A DNA stretch of 54,996 nt from Fortiea sp. LEGE XX443. GTDB lineage: Bacteria > Cyanobacteriota > Cyanobacteriia > Cyanobacteriales > Nostocaceae. The position numbers and the translations under genes were made by a program. Position 1 is the first letter of the stretch. Every line of letters begins with the position of its first letter. Location of the stretch: the NCBI RefSeq assembly GCF_015206815.1, contig NZ_JADEXZ010000038.1:1-54996 (forward strand), in the 5' to 3' direction. The notes under the pieces are model-generated. The model was not told where the DNA came from and searched no databases. It saw only the letters and a list, made by a program, of their open reading frames with translations. Positions 44,229 to 53,721 of this stretch are shown piece after piece.

Positions 44229-47123
44229 ATGCTTGAACTTTGGGGTGCCTTAGTTATTTTAATTGCCTGCCCCTTATTAGGAGCTTTACCGCTCATAGCC
44301 TGGATTACCAACGGCTTGACAGGTAGGCAACTATCACAAATAGGCACAAAAAACATCAGCGTCTCAGCCGCTTTTTATCATGGCGGCACATGGGTAGGGC
44401 TTTTGGCAGTATTGTCAGAAGCCTTAAAGGGAATCGCCGCAGTTTTTCTGACGCGTGCTTTTTTCCCAGATGGATCACCTTGGGAAATAGTTGCTCTCAT
44501 TGCTTTAGTCTTAGGTAGATTTTGGCTAGGTAGAGGGGCGGGGACAACCAATGCTGCTTGGGGATTTTTTGTACATGATCCACTTGTGGCAGTGTTTGTC
44601 GGTTTTTTGGCAATCACCGCATTTTCGGTATTCCGTGCCAAACGGCTATTCAAATATGGAGTGTTAGTTCTCTTACCGTTATTCGTGATCATCTTGCATT
44701 CTGACGATTTATTTAGAATAATTGCCGCGATCGCTTTGGCTGTCTTACTGGGGTGGATTTATCGCCAAATGCCTGACGATTTAGATTTACCCTTAGAAGA
44801 AGCAGAGACAGACACACAAGCGACATTTGAGAATTTGCGCGGTACTCGCCCAATTTTGACTTTAGATGATGAGTTGGATGGTACTGTAGTCGGACAAAAA
44901 GCCGCTACCCTATCCCAAATTAAGCGCTGGGGTTATCCTGTGCCTAAAGGGTGGATAGTTGCTCCTGGTGATGATCCAGAAAAATTAATCGCCATTCTCC
45001 AACCCTCAGATTTATCGCCGTTAATCGTGCGTTCTTCAGCGGTGGGTGAAGATTCCGAACAAGCTTCGGCTGCGGGACAATATGAAACTGTGGTGAGTGT
45101 CACCAGCAAACAGCAATTACAAAGAGCGATCGCTCAAGTGCGTGATTCCTACAATCATCCCGCTGCTTTACAATATCGGAGCGATCGCGGTTTACCAGAG
45201 ACAGCCATGACAGTGCTGGTGCAACAACAAGTGCAGAGTGTGTATTCGGGAGTGGCATTTACCCGTGATCCAATTACTCAGCAAGGCGATGCGATCGTGA
45301 TTGAGGCGTTACCCGGTAGCCCAATTCAAGTTGTCTCTGGACAAGTCACACCAGAACCATATCGCGCCTTTGTTGTCGAGACAGACAATATTTCATCTAT
45401 TCACATAGAAGGTACAGGACAAGTCCCCCAAGCTATCCTTAAACAAGTCGCCTACCTCGCCCACCGCATCGAAAAACGTAACCACGGCATTCCCCAAGAT
45501 ATTGAGTGGAGCTATGACGGTCAAACTCTCTGGGTGTTACAAGCGAGGCCAATTACTACCTTGTTACCAATTTGGACGCGTAAAATTGCGGCTGAAGTAA
45601 TTCCCGGTGTAATTCACCCCTTAACTTGGTCAATTAATCGGCCTTTAACTTGTGGAGTTTGGGGAGATATTTTCACAATTGTTTTAGGCGATCGCGCTTC
45701 TGGCTTAGATTTTACCGAAACTGCTACTCTGCACTATTCCAGAGCTTATTTTAATGCTTCTCTCTTAGGTGACATTTTTCTCCGCATGGGTTTACCGCCT
45801 GAAAGTTTGGAGTTTCTCACCAGAGGCGCAAAAATGAGTAAGCCGCCTTTGCAGTCAACTGTGCAAAATCTTCCAGGGTTGATGCAGTTGCTCAAGCAGG
45901 AACTCAATTTAGACAAAGACTTTAAGCAAGACTACCGCGAGTTGTTTATCCCTGGGTTATCGCAACTAGCTCATGAATCGATTGAGGAGATGGAACCGGC
46001 TGAAATATTAGCCAGAATCGACTTTAACCTAGAATTGCTGCGTCGTGGCACTTATTACAGCATTTTAGCTCCCTTGAGTGCGGCAATCAGACAATCCATC
46101 TTTCGGGTCAAAGATGGGCAGATTGATAATAGTGTGACACCAGAAGTCGCCGCATTGCGATCGCTCAGTGCTTTAGCCGCCGATGCGAGACAAGTATTAA
46201 CTGAGTTTGAGCCAGACAAAGTATTTGAACAGTTAGAACAAACTCCCGAAGGGGAAAAGATTCTTTACGAATTTAACGAACTACTAGAAGATTACGGCTA
46301 TTTAAGTGATGTGGGGACTAATATTGCTGTCCCTACCTGGAAAGAAGATCCCCGGCCGATTCAGCAGCTATTCGTGCAATTAATTCAAGGGAATCAACCA
46401 GAAACAGATGATATCGATCCGATTAATCGCGCCTTATCAGGTAAACGCAAGCGTGGCTTTGTCCAAGAGCGTGTGGATATTAAAGGACGCGTTACCGAAG
46501 TTTATTCGCGGCTATTAGCAGAATTGCGGTGGCGATTTGTTGCAATCGAAAAGATGTGGTTAAAATCAGGTTTGCTCAAAGCAGCAGGAGATATCTTTTT
46601 CTTAGAAATAGAGGAAATCAGACAACTAATTGCAGAAGCCGATACCCCTTTGAGAGAACGCTTGTCAGAAATTATCGAATATAGGCGATCGCAATTTCTC
46701 GAAGATAGCAAAATTCCTCAAGTCCCCATTTTAATTTACGGCAATACACCACCCCATCCTCTGGCTCCCTCTGCCCTATACTCTGACCAAATATTACAGG
46801 GTATTCCCGCCAGCCACGGACAAGCTGAAGGCCGGGTAAAAGTTGTGCGAAGTTTACAAGATATGCCGGAAATCGACCGCGAAACAATTTTAGTTGTACC
46901 TTATACCGATTCTGGCTGGGCCCCTTTGTTAGTTAGGGCTGGAGGACTGATTGCTGAAGTTGGCGGTAGGTTATCCCACGGCGCAATTGTCGCCCGTGAG
47001 TACGGTATTCCAGCCGTTATGGATGTGCGGGGTGCAACTTGGTTGTTGCAAGATGGTCAACGAGTCAGAATTGACGGGTCTAGGGGTATCGTAGAACTAT
47101 CTAACGACTTAAGACCACAATGA
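44229..47123 (+). CDS. PlsY-like membrane domain fused to a PEP-synthase/rifampin-phosphotransferase-like dikinase
   Basis: 964 residues in two parts. Residues 1-190 form about five helices resembling glycerol-3-phosphate acyltransferase PlsY: GALPLIAW, IGTKNISVSAAFYHGG, EALKG and GRGAGTTNAAWG align in order with PlsY motifs but with altered key residues. Residues 215-450 are a PPDK_N ATP-grasp domain (GQKAATL from 222, IVRSSAVGEDS with Arg268, ARPIT). Then comes a helical middle domain and a swivelling phosphohistidine domain (GGRLSHGAIVAREYGIPAV, His917). There is no PEP-binding TIM barrel, as in rifampin phosphotransferases. It should transfer a phosphate from ATP through His917 to an unknown, perhaps lipid-like, acceptor at the membrane. 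A cupin overlaps its stop. Confidence 0.88.
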   Translation: MLELWGALVILIACPLLGALPLIAWITNGLTGRQLSQIGTKNISVSAAFYHGGTWVGLLAVLSEALKGIAAVFLTRAFFPDGSPWEIVALIALVLGRFWLGRGAGTTNAAWGFFVHDPLVAVFVGFLAITAFSVFRAKRLFKYGVLVLLPLFVIILHSDDLFRIIAAIALAVLLGWIYRQMPDDLDLPLEEAETDTQATFENLRGTRPILTLDDELDGTVVGQKAATLSQIKRWGYPVPKGWIVAPGDDPEKLIAILQPSDLSPLIVRSSAVGEDSEQASAAGQYETVVSVTSKQQLQRAIAQVRDSYNHPAALQYRSDRGLPETAMTVLVQQQVQSVYSGVAFTRDPITQQGDAIVIEALPGSPIQVVSGQVTPEPYRAFVVETDNISSIHIEGTGQVPQAILKQVAYLAHRIEKRNHGIPQDIEWSYDGQTLWVLQARPITTLLPIWTRKIAAEVIPGVIHPLTWSINRPLTCGVWGDIFTIVLGDRASGLDFTETATLHYSRAYFNASLLGDIFLRMGLPPESLEFLTRGAKMSKPPLQSTVQNLPGLMQLLKQELNLDKDFKQDYRELFIPGLSQLAHESIEEMEPAEILARIDFNLELLRRGTYYSILAPLSAAIRQSIFRVKDGQIDNSVTPEVAALRSLSALAADARQVLTEFEPDKVFEQLEQTPEGEKILYEFNELLEDYGYLSDVGTNIAVPTWKEDPRPIQQLFVQLIQGNQPETDDIDPINRALSGKRKRGFVQERVDIKGRVTEVYSRLLAELRWRFVAIEKMWLKSGLLKAAGDIFFLEIEEIRQLIAEADTPLRERLSEIIEYRRSQFLEDSKIPQVPILIYGNTPPHPLAPSALYSDQILQGIPASHGQAEGRVKVVRSLQDMPEIDRETILVVPYTDSGWAPLLVRAGGLIAEVGGRLSHGAIVAREYGIPAVMDVRGATWLLQDGQRVRIDGSRGIVELSNDLRPQ

Positions 47124-47467
47124 TTACCACTTCCCTCAACAACTTGCCGGAAGAATCTGTTTCCCACAACCCCACCATCAAAAAAAAGGTGATGTTACGC
47201 TTTGGCGATTTACCTCACCTCACCAACTTTTCCCAAGCACGTTTTGCTCCCGGACACACTGCACCAGCACATGCTCATCAAGATATGTGTGAAGTGTTTT
47301 TTGTCGAAGCCGGTTCAGGAGTAATTCGTGTAGATAACCAAGAATATCCCTTGCTTCCAGGCAACTGTATTGCCATCGAACCAGGAGAAGTTCACGAAGT
47401 CATCAACAATGGTGCAACTGAACTTGTTCTCACCTACTTTGGTTTGCGGGTGGAATCACAAGCGTAA
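47120..47467 (+). CDS. Small cupin-fold protein
   Basis: 115 residues, single cupin barrel. Motif 1 is GHTAPAHAHQDMCEVFFVEAG with the His/His/Glu metal ligands; motif 2 is PGNCIAIEPGEVHEVIN with the final His. It overlaps the stop of the PlsY-dikinase gene by 4 bp (ATGA), so the two are translated together and probably act on the same compound. Enzyme or ligand sensor cannot be decided from sequence. Confidence 0.85.
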   Translation: MITTSLNNLPEESVSHNPTIKKKVMLRFGDLPHLTNFSQARFAPGHTAPAHAHQDMCEVFFVEAGSGVIRVDNQEYPLLPGNCIAIEPGEVHEVINNGATELVLTYFGLRVESQA

Positions 47468-48181
47468 TTATTTAGGGATTTTCAATTGATTCCACCAATA
47501 AATCTGGGGGTTCTGATACTCAGGAACTATGGGTCGGAAACATTTGAAATAATACTTAACATAAAATTTCTCTATCCCATTAATTACCGAAACCATACTT
47601 ACTCAACAGGTATAGTATTTTATCTATGCAAGTAATTTAATATTTATTTAATAATAAAACTTATAAATGATCAACATTGACTAGGAAAGCTGTAAGCTAT
47701 TGCTAATCGTCTTGAAGTTGTTGATAAATAAAACTTACAAAAGTTGCAAGTTTTTTAAATCAATTTTTTGGAATCTCGTTTGGCTTAACCATTTTCTACA
47801 TGGAGAATCGGTTTCAACGACTATCTATGTAAGAAATGCACTATAACTCTGCTGCGTAAAGAAAAGTTTAATTTCTTTGCCTAATTTTTCATGCTTATAA
47901 AACATGAAATTAATTTCAAGTGGAGGACAATTTTTACAAATCACAATTTTGCATTTTCTGTAACCAAAACCCCAGTAAGCCAACCGTAGATTTCTTGAAC
48001 AACTTCGCGGAGTTTGAGAGAACGAATGGCAATCCTTATCGGCAGTCTGTTGTTGAGACTTCTTCGCGCGCGATCGCAGATGCCAGATTCCATTCTCTAG
48101 CCGATTTTTATCTATAGCCGATCCTTTCTATGAAATGGGACGCTTCTAGTTAGTTTGATCTACCGTTCATTCACCACAATT
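47468..48181. other. Gene-free stretch upstream of bicA
   Basis: The AT-rich first 400 bp contain a weak hairpin, AAAACTT (about 47730-47736) with AAGTTTT (47749-47755) followed by Ts. From about 47920 the composition becomes less AT-rich, with short open frames on both strands that I do not recognise. The junction of the carbon-uptake island with older DNA is probably in this stretch. Confidence 0.4.
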
Positions 48182-49843
48182 ATGGCAATCACCAATCTCA
48201 TCCGGTTTAATAACCTCCGGGGCGATATCTTCGGCGGTGTCACGGCTGCCATTGTCTCGTTACCCCTGGCTCTAGCCTTCGGGGTTGCTTCTGGAGTGGG
48301 TCCCCTCGGTGGTCTCTATGGGGCAGTTTGTGTTGGCTTCTTTGCGGCGTTGTTTGGCGGAACCCCAACGCTGATCTCTGAACCTACTGGACCCATGACC
48401 GTGGTGATGACTACGATCGTCGCCAGTCTCACAGCCGCTAATCCTGAAAATGGTCTGGCAATGGCATTCACTGTTGTTATGTTAGCGGGATTATTCCAAA
48501 TTGTGTTTGGAATTTTCAAATTGGGCAAATATGTCACCATGATGCCCTACAGCGTGATTTCGGGCTTTATGTCGGGGATTGGGGTGATTCTGATTATTCT
48601 GCAAATTGCGCCGTTTCTGGGTCAGGCTGCACCCAAAGGCGGTGTGTTAGGCACTTTTCTGAAAATTCCAGAGTTGATTTCCAAGGTTAATCCGCCAGAA
48701 GCGATTTTGGGGGCGATAACCCTGGCGATCATTTTCTTCATGCCCAAGAAGATCAAAAAACTAGTGCCGCCGCAGTTGATCGCTTTAATCGTGGGTACAG
48801 TCATTTCTCTGACGGTGTTTGGCAATGCTGATATTCGCCGAATTGGCGAAATTCCTGTGGGACTACCTCCTCTGCAACTGCCGACCTTTAACGCGGGGAA
48901 ATTGACGGTGATGTTGGTGGATGGGGTGATGCTGGGGATGTTGGGATGTATCGATACCCTGTTGACCGCAGTGGTTGCCGATAGCTTGACTCGGACGGAG
49001 CATAATTCTAACAAAGAGTTGATTGGTCAGGGAATTGGCAATATTGTGTCGGGGCTGTGCGGCGGCTTACCTGGTGCCGGAGCGACGATGGGAACGGTGG
49101 TGAATATTCAAACTGGAGCAACATCGGCGGTATCTGGCTTAACGCGGGCGTTGGTGCTTCTGGTAGTGGTGTTGGGGGCGGCGAAATTAACCCAACCGAT
49201 TCCGATGGCAGTGTTGGCAGGGATTGCGCTCAAGGTGGGGATTGATATTCTGGATTGGAGTTTCTTGAAGCGATCGCACAAAATTTCCGCCAAAGGCTCC
49301 CTCATTATGTACGGAGTGCTGCTATTAACGGTGTTTGTGGATTTGATCGTGGCGGTGGGCATTGGTGTCTTTATTGCCAATATCCTCACCATCAACAAAT
49401 TGAGTGAAATGCAATCCTCAGAGGTAAAGTTGATTTCTGACATTGATGATGATGTCAAACTCAGCAATGAACACAAGCAACTTTTGGATAAGGCAAGGGG
49501 ACGGGTCTTGCTGTTTTGTTTAAGTGGACCGATGATTTTTGGCTTGTCTAAGGCGATCGCCCGCGAACACAATGCCATGAAAGAAGCCGATGCCTTGGTA
49601 GTGGATCTCACCGAAGTTCCCTCTTTGGGGGTGACGGCTTCGCTAGCTGTTGAAAACGTGATCCGTGATGCCCACGATAAGGGACTCCAGGTTTATGTGG
49701 TCGGTGCCAGTGAGAAAATTCAGCGCCGCTTGCAAAAATTGGGGCTGTTTGATCTAATCCAGCCAGAACATGTTATGGGCGATCGCACCGTTGCCCTGAA
49801 ACAAGCGGTTGATCTGGTCTGTAGCAAACAGATGTCAATTTAA
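48182..49843 (+). CDS. bicA: SulP-family Na+-dependent bicarbonate transporter BicA
   Basis: 553 residues, 12-14 helices followed by a STAS domain (about 430-545). The sequence follows BicA of Synechococcus sp. PCC 7002 almost block by block: RGDIFGGVTAAIVSLPLALAFG, FGGTPTLISEPTGPMTVVMT, SVISGFMSGIGVILIILQI, LPGAGATMGTVVNIQ and LDWSFLKRSHKISAKG. BicA is the low-affinity, high-flux HCO3- importer of the CO2-concentrating mechanism. I start at ATG 48182 (MAITNLIRF), because the degraded copy at 49864 begins with the same codons; an upstream TTG (48155) would add nine residues. It heads the bicA-sbtA-sbtB-nhaS island. Sulfate transport is the less likely alternative. Confidence 0.93.
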   Translation: MAITNLIRFNNLRGDIFGGVTAAIVSLPLALAFGVASGVGPLGGLYGAVCVGFFAALFGGTPTLISEPTGPMTVVMTTIVASLTAANPENGLAMAFTVVMLAGLFQIVFGIFKLGKYVTMMPYSVISGFMSGIGVILIILQIAPFLGQAAPKGGVLGTFLKIPELISKVNPPEAILGAITLAIIFFMPKKIKKLVPPQLIALIVGTVISLTVFGNADIRRIGEIPVGLPPLQLPTFNAGKLTVMLVDGVMLGMLGCIDTLLTAVVADSLTRTEHNSNKELIGQGIGNIVSGLCGGLPGAGATMGTVVNIQTGATSAVSGLTRALVLLVVVLGAAKLTQPIPMAVLAGIALKVGIDILDWSFLKRSHKISAKGSLIMYGVLLLTVFVDLIVAVGIGVFIANILTINKLSEMQSSEVKLISDIDDDVKLSNEHKQLLDKARGRVLLFCLSGPMIFGLSKAIAREHNAMKEADALVVDLTEVPSLGVTASLAVENVIRDAHDKGLQVYVVGASEKIQRRLQKLGLFDLIQPEHVMGDRTVALKQAVDLVCSKQMSI

Positions 49844-49863
49844 GTCATTGGCTGGCGAAAATT

Positions 49864-50045
49864 ATGGCAATCACCAATCTCATCCGGTTTAATAACCTCC
49901 GGGGCGATATCTTTGGCGGTGACACGGCTGTCCTTGCCTCTGGGGTAGTTCCTCTGTGGACTTGGGGCAGTTTGTGGCGGCTTTTTTGCCGCGCTGTTTG
50001 GCGGTACCCCAACGTTGATCTCTGAACCGACCAAGCTGATCACCG
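49864..50045 (+). pseudogene. Degraded second copy of the bicA 5' end
   Basis: 49864-49923 repeats the first 60 nt of bicA almost exactly (ATGGCAATCACCAATCTC...). After a deletion, 49952-50030 matches diverged sequence for GAVC-GFFAALFGGTPTLISEPT. Frame is lost and nothing of the rest remains. It lies between intact bicA and sbtA. Confidence 0.88.
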
Positions 50046-50145
50046 TAAGCCCTGTCTACAGATTCTTGTGCTGCACCTGTGCTGTAGGAGTCAAGGGCAT
50101 CACTCTTTTTTAAAGTTGATTTAGTTCATTTAGTTTACTTATATA

Positions 50146-50172
50146 CTCCTCGTCAGAGGAGGCACAAGGAGG
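50146..50172 (+). promoter_or_regulatory. sbtA leader hairpin next to the ribosome site
   Basis: CTCCTC (50146-50151) can pair with GAGGAG (50156-50161) or with the true ribosome site AAGGAGG (50166-50172), 5 nt before GTG. The two pairings exclude each other, so the leader could switch translation. TATACT at 50142-50147 is a possible -10 box, in which case the leader would be very short. Confidence 0.4.
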
Positions 50173-50177
50173 TATTA

Positions 50178-51287
50178 GTGGATTTTTTGTCCTTATTTTT
50201 CATGGACTTCGTTAAACAGTTGCAGTCCCCAACACTCGGCTTTCTGATTGGTGGGATGATCATTGCCGCCCTTGGTAGCGAATTGGTAATTCCAGAGGCG
50301 ATTTGTACGATCATAGTCTTCATGCTGCTCACCAAAATCGGTCTGACTGGTGGTATTGCGATCCGCAATTCCAACTTGGCGGATATGGTGTTACCCGCAG
50401 CGTTTGCCGTAATCACAGGCATTCTTGTTGTATTCATAGCGCGCTATACGTTAGCCAAGCTGCCAAAGGTCAAAACCGTGGATGCGATCGCCACCGGCGG
50501 TTTGTTTGGTGCGGTGAGTGGCTCTACTATGGCAGCAGCCCTGACCCTCCTGGAAGAACAAAAAATCTCATACGAAGCATGGGCTGGCGCACTCTATCCC
50601 TTCATGGATATCCCCGCGCTCGTAACTGCGATTGTTGTGGCTAACATTTACATCAACAAGAAGAAGCGTAAAGAAGCAGCCTACTCTACTGAGCAGCCTG
50701 TTGCGGCTGGTGATTATCCCGATCAAAAAGATTATCCCAGCACCCGGCAGGAGTATCTCAGCCAGCAGAAGGGAGATGCGGATAATCGCGTCAAGATATG
50801 GCCGATCATCGAGGAAAGCCTCCGGGGTCCTGCCCTATCGGCAATGTTGTTAGGCCTCGCTCTTGGACTGTTCACCCAGCCGGAAAGTGTCTATAAAAGC
50901 TTCTACGATCCAGCCTTTCGCGGCTTGCTTTCGATCTTGATGCTGGTCATGGGCATGGAAGCTTGGTCAAGGATTGGCGAACTGCGTAAAGTAGCCCAGT
51001 GGTACGTCGTGTATAGTGTGGTGGCACCGTTTGTGCATGGGTTAATCGCCTTCGGTCTCGGCATGATTGCCCACTACACCATGAACTTCAGCATGGGCGG
51101 TGTCGTGATCCTGGCTGTCATCGCTTCCTCTAGTTCAGACATCTCAGGTCCACCCACGTTGCGAGCCGGTATCCCGTCAGCTAATCCATCCGCCTATATA
51201 GGCGCGTCCACAGCCGTCGGTACGCCAGTGGCGATCGGCTTGTGTATACCGTTCTTCATCGGGCTTGCCCAGGCGATAGGCGGCTAA
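50178..51287 (+). CDS. sbtA: High-affinity Na+/HCO3- symporter SbtA
   Basis: 369 residues with two inverted five-helix halves. The first half carries GFLIGGMIIAALGSELVIPEA and GGLFGAVSGSTMAAALTLLEEQ; a cytoplasmic linker (about 170-215, charged) follows; the second half has SMLLGLALGLFTQPESVY and ASSSSDISGPPTLRAGIPSANPSAY with the Ser/Asp-rich substrate site. This is the inducible, high-affinity bicarbonate importer of cyanobacteria. The start is GTG 50178 with AAGGAGG upstream. sbtB follows at 85 bp. Confidence 0.96.
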   Translation: MDFLSLFFMDFVKQLQSPTLGFLIGGMIIAALGSELVIPEAICTIIVFMLLTKIGLTGGIAIRNSNLADMVLPAAFAVITGILVVFIARYTLAKLPKVKTVDAIATGGLFGAVSGSTMAAALTLLEEQKISYEAWAGALYPFMDIPALVTAIVVANIYINKKKRKEAAYSTEQPVAAGDYPDQKDYPSTRQEYLSQQKGDADNRVKIWPIIEESLRGPALSAMLLGLALGLFTQPESVYKSFYDPAFRGLLSILMLVMGMEAWSRIGELRKVAQWYVVYSVVAPFVHGLIAFGLGMIAHYTMNFSMGGVVILAVIASSSSDISGPPTLRAGIPSANPSAYIGASTAVGTPVAIGLCIPFFIGLAQAIGG

Positions 51288-51354
51288 TCCCAGACGGGTC
51301 GCGGTCTGTCAGCGCTCCCTTGACCCGACAGATCAAATAAATCAATGTACATAA

Positions 51355-51790
<436 letters not shown>

Positions 51791-51797
51791 AGACCCC

Positions 51798-51825
51798 AAA
51801 AGCCGAGGTCATGACGTCGGCTTTT
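51798..51825 (+). terminator. Probable terminator of sbtA-sbtB
   Basis: AAAAGCCGA (51798-51806) pairs perfectly with TCGGCTTTT (51817-51825); the loop GGTCATGACG is itself palindromic. The stem ends in a T4 tract. Confidence 0.7.
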
Positions 51826-51931
51826 GAGTGACTGTGTTTCGTGTCCGCAGGACGTTGACCCTGGCGCAGAAGTCATTCCCCCGCAGTTTTATAACTTCCT
51901 CAAACCCTTAACCTTCATTAGCTTTAAAATC

Positions 51932-53344
51932 ATGATTTTGTCCAACATTTTGCCTCCTTTCAGTGGGGGGATGACCGCTCTCATGGCTCCGATACCATTC
52001 CTGGCGACTGTTGTTGCTGAGGATTCACCCATTATTCTGTCTGGCGTATTGCTGACGCTGGTGGTGATTTATCTGGCCAGCAAATTCGGCGCAGAGGTAG
52101 CTAGGCGATTGGATTTTCCGCCCGTCCTGGGGGAACTGGTCGCCGGTGTGATTGTCGGCGTTTCGGCGTTGCACCTGGTGATCTTTCCTGAAGGGGGGCT
52201 GTCTGCCTCTGACTCGGTGATTATGACGGCGCTGCAAGGATTGAACCAATTGGCACCGGATGCGCTGACCCGGATATTTGAGTCGCAAAGTGAAGTGATT
52301 TCGGTTCTAGCGGAAATCGGCGTGATTATTCTGCTGTTTGAAATTGGATTGGAATCCGATCTGCGGCAACTGAAGGAAGTGGGAATTCAAGCCACAGTTG
52401 TCGCCTGTGTCGGAGTCGCAGCACCTTTTGCGGCGGGAACGGCAGGGTTGATGTTGCTGTTTCATGTAGCAGCAATTCCAGCGATTTTTGCAGGGGCAGC
52501 GTTAACGGCAACGAGTATCGGCATTACCTCTAAAGTGTTGTCAGAGTTAGGTCAACTCAAATCCAAAGAAGGGCAAATCATTGTTGGCGCGGCGGTGATT
52601 GATGATGTTCTTGGCATTATTGTCCTGGCTGTAGTCGCCAGTTTAGCCAAAACCGGTGAGATTGATGTCGCCAATGTCATTTACTTGATTGTCAGCGCTA
52701 CGGCATTCTTGATTGGATCAATTTTGTTGGGGGGTGTCTTTAACAAAAGTTTTGTGGCGATCGTGGATAAGCTCAAAACCCGTGGAAATATTGTGATTCC
52801 GGCATTTATCTTCGCTTTCTTTATGGCATTTTTAGGTAACGCCATTCATCTCGAAGCGATTTTAGGTGCCTTTGCAGCAGGTTTGGTGCTTGATGAAACC
52901 GATGCCCGAAACGAGTTAGATGAATTAATCAAACCGATCGCCGATTTACTTGTACCCATCTTCTTTGTGACGGTGGGAGCGCGTGCCGACCTCGGTGTTT
53001 TGAACCCGGCGGTACCGGAGAATCGGGCGGGACTATTGATTGCTGTCTTTTTGATGGTGGTGGCGATTATTGGCAAGCTGATCACAGGTTGGGCAGTGTT
53101 TGGACAACCCGGCATCAATCGAGTGGCGATCGGGGTTGGGATGATCCCGCGAGGTGAGGTGGGTCTAGTGTTTGCTGGCATCGGTTCAGCTAGTGGCATT
53201 TTGGATAAGCCGCTGGAGGTGTCGATTATTATCATGGTAATTTTGACAACTTTTCTGGCTCCGCCTTTTTTGCGGGTTGCCTTTGGTTCATCCACGAATC
53301 CCATTCCAGAACCTACCACTCCTGTAGAAGCAGCGAGTGAGTAA
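51932..53344 (+). CDS. NhaS3-like Na+(K+)/H+ antiporter (CPA2)
   Basis: About 470 residues and 12-13 helices. Family marks are FPPVLGELVAGVIVGVSAL, ILLFEIGLESDLRQL, the ion-site pair in VIDDVLGIIVL, GAFAAGLVLDET and PRGEVGLVFAGIG. It exports Na+ for H+, supplying the gradient used by BicA and SbtA; the same partner is found beside bicarbonate transporters in other cyanobacteria. Start choice: ATG 51932 or ATG 51971 both suit the family (457-470 residues); a longer frame from TTG 51824 would overlap the sbtB terminator and is unlikely. The base composition is like the rest of the island. Confidence 0.9.
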   Translation: MILSNILPPFSGGMTALMAPIPFLATVVAEDSPIILSGVLLTLVVIYLASKFGAEVARRLDFPPVLGELVAGVIVGVSALHLVIFPEGGLSASDSVIMTALQGLNQLAPDALTRIFESQSEVISVLAEIGVIILLFEIGLESDLRQLKEVGIQATVVACVGVAAPFAAGTAGLMLLFHVAAIPAIFAGAALTATSIGITSKVLSELGQLKSKEGQIIVGAAVIDDVLGIIVLAVVASLAKTGEIDVANVIYLIVSATAFLIGSILLGGVFNKSFVAIVDKLKTRGNIVIPAFIFAFFMAFLGNAIHLEAILGAFAAGLVLDETDARNELDELIKPIADLLVPIFFVTVGARADLGVLNPAVPENRAGLLIAVFLMVVAIIGKLITGWAVFGQPGINRVAIGVGMIPRGEVGLVFAGIGSASGILDKPLEVSIIIMVILTTFLAPPFLRVAFGSSTNPIPEPTTPVEAASE

Positions 53345-53368
53345 CGATTTTGCGCCGAAAGTTCAAAC

Positions 53369-53488
53369 CTGATTTTCGTCATTATGGTAATTTTGACAAC
53401 TTTCTTAGCACCGCCTTTATTGCGCTTTGCATTTACACAATCAGCAGCAGAAAAAGAGCTTTTAGAAGAAGCCAATTTACTCAGCTAA
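53369..53488 (+). pseudogene. 3' remnant of a second Na+/H+ antiporter gene
   Basis: In frame up to TAA 53486-53488 the sequence reads NLIFVIMVILTTFLAPPLL, then RFAFTQSAAEKELLEEANLLS. The first half matches the last helix of the intact antiporter just upstream (IIMVILTTFLAPPFLRVAF), but codon use is AT-rich like the surrounding chromosome. It looks like the surviving end of a resident antiporter gene replaced by the island copy. Confidence 0.82.
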
Positions 53489-53721
53489 TTACTTTTCCAT
53501 CAATATTTATCAACAGAAAAGGTAAAAGAGATAAATTTTACCTTTTTTGTTTTTATTGTTTCTAGTATAGGAATCCGACTTGATTATTGAAATTACTTGT
53601 GTAGGTAGGAAATAGGGAACAGGGAACAGGAAAAGAAGTAACACAGGTGTACTGAATTTTTTTCAGAAATTAAATATGATTCCTATATCTAGCATTAGTG
53701 TATAGGTATAATTATAATGAA
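53489..53721. other. Gap with GGGAACAGGGAACAGG repeat
   Basis: GGGAACAGGGAACAGG-type tandem units lie at about 53610-53630. TATAGGAATC (around 53565) is complementary to GATTCCTATA (around 53680), a wide inverted pair. No gene. Confidence 0.5.

Noticed and set aside
47800-47830. GGTTTCAACGACTATCT, similar to the end of a Nostoc CRISPR repeat
   Set aside because: Only one copy, no spacing pattern, no cas genes.
47920-48117. Short open frames on both strands before bicA
   Set aside because: No family, no ribosome site, overlapping each other; left as unexplained DNA.
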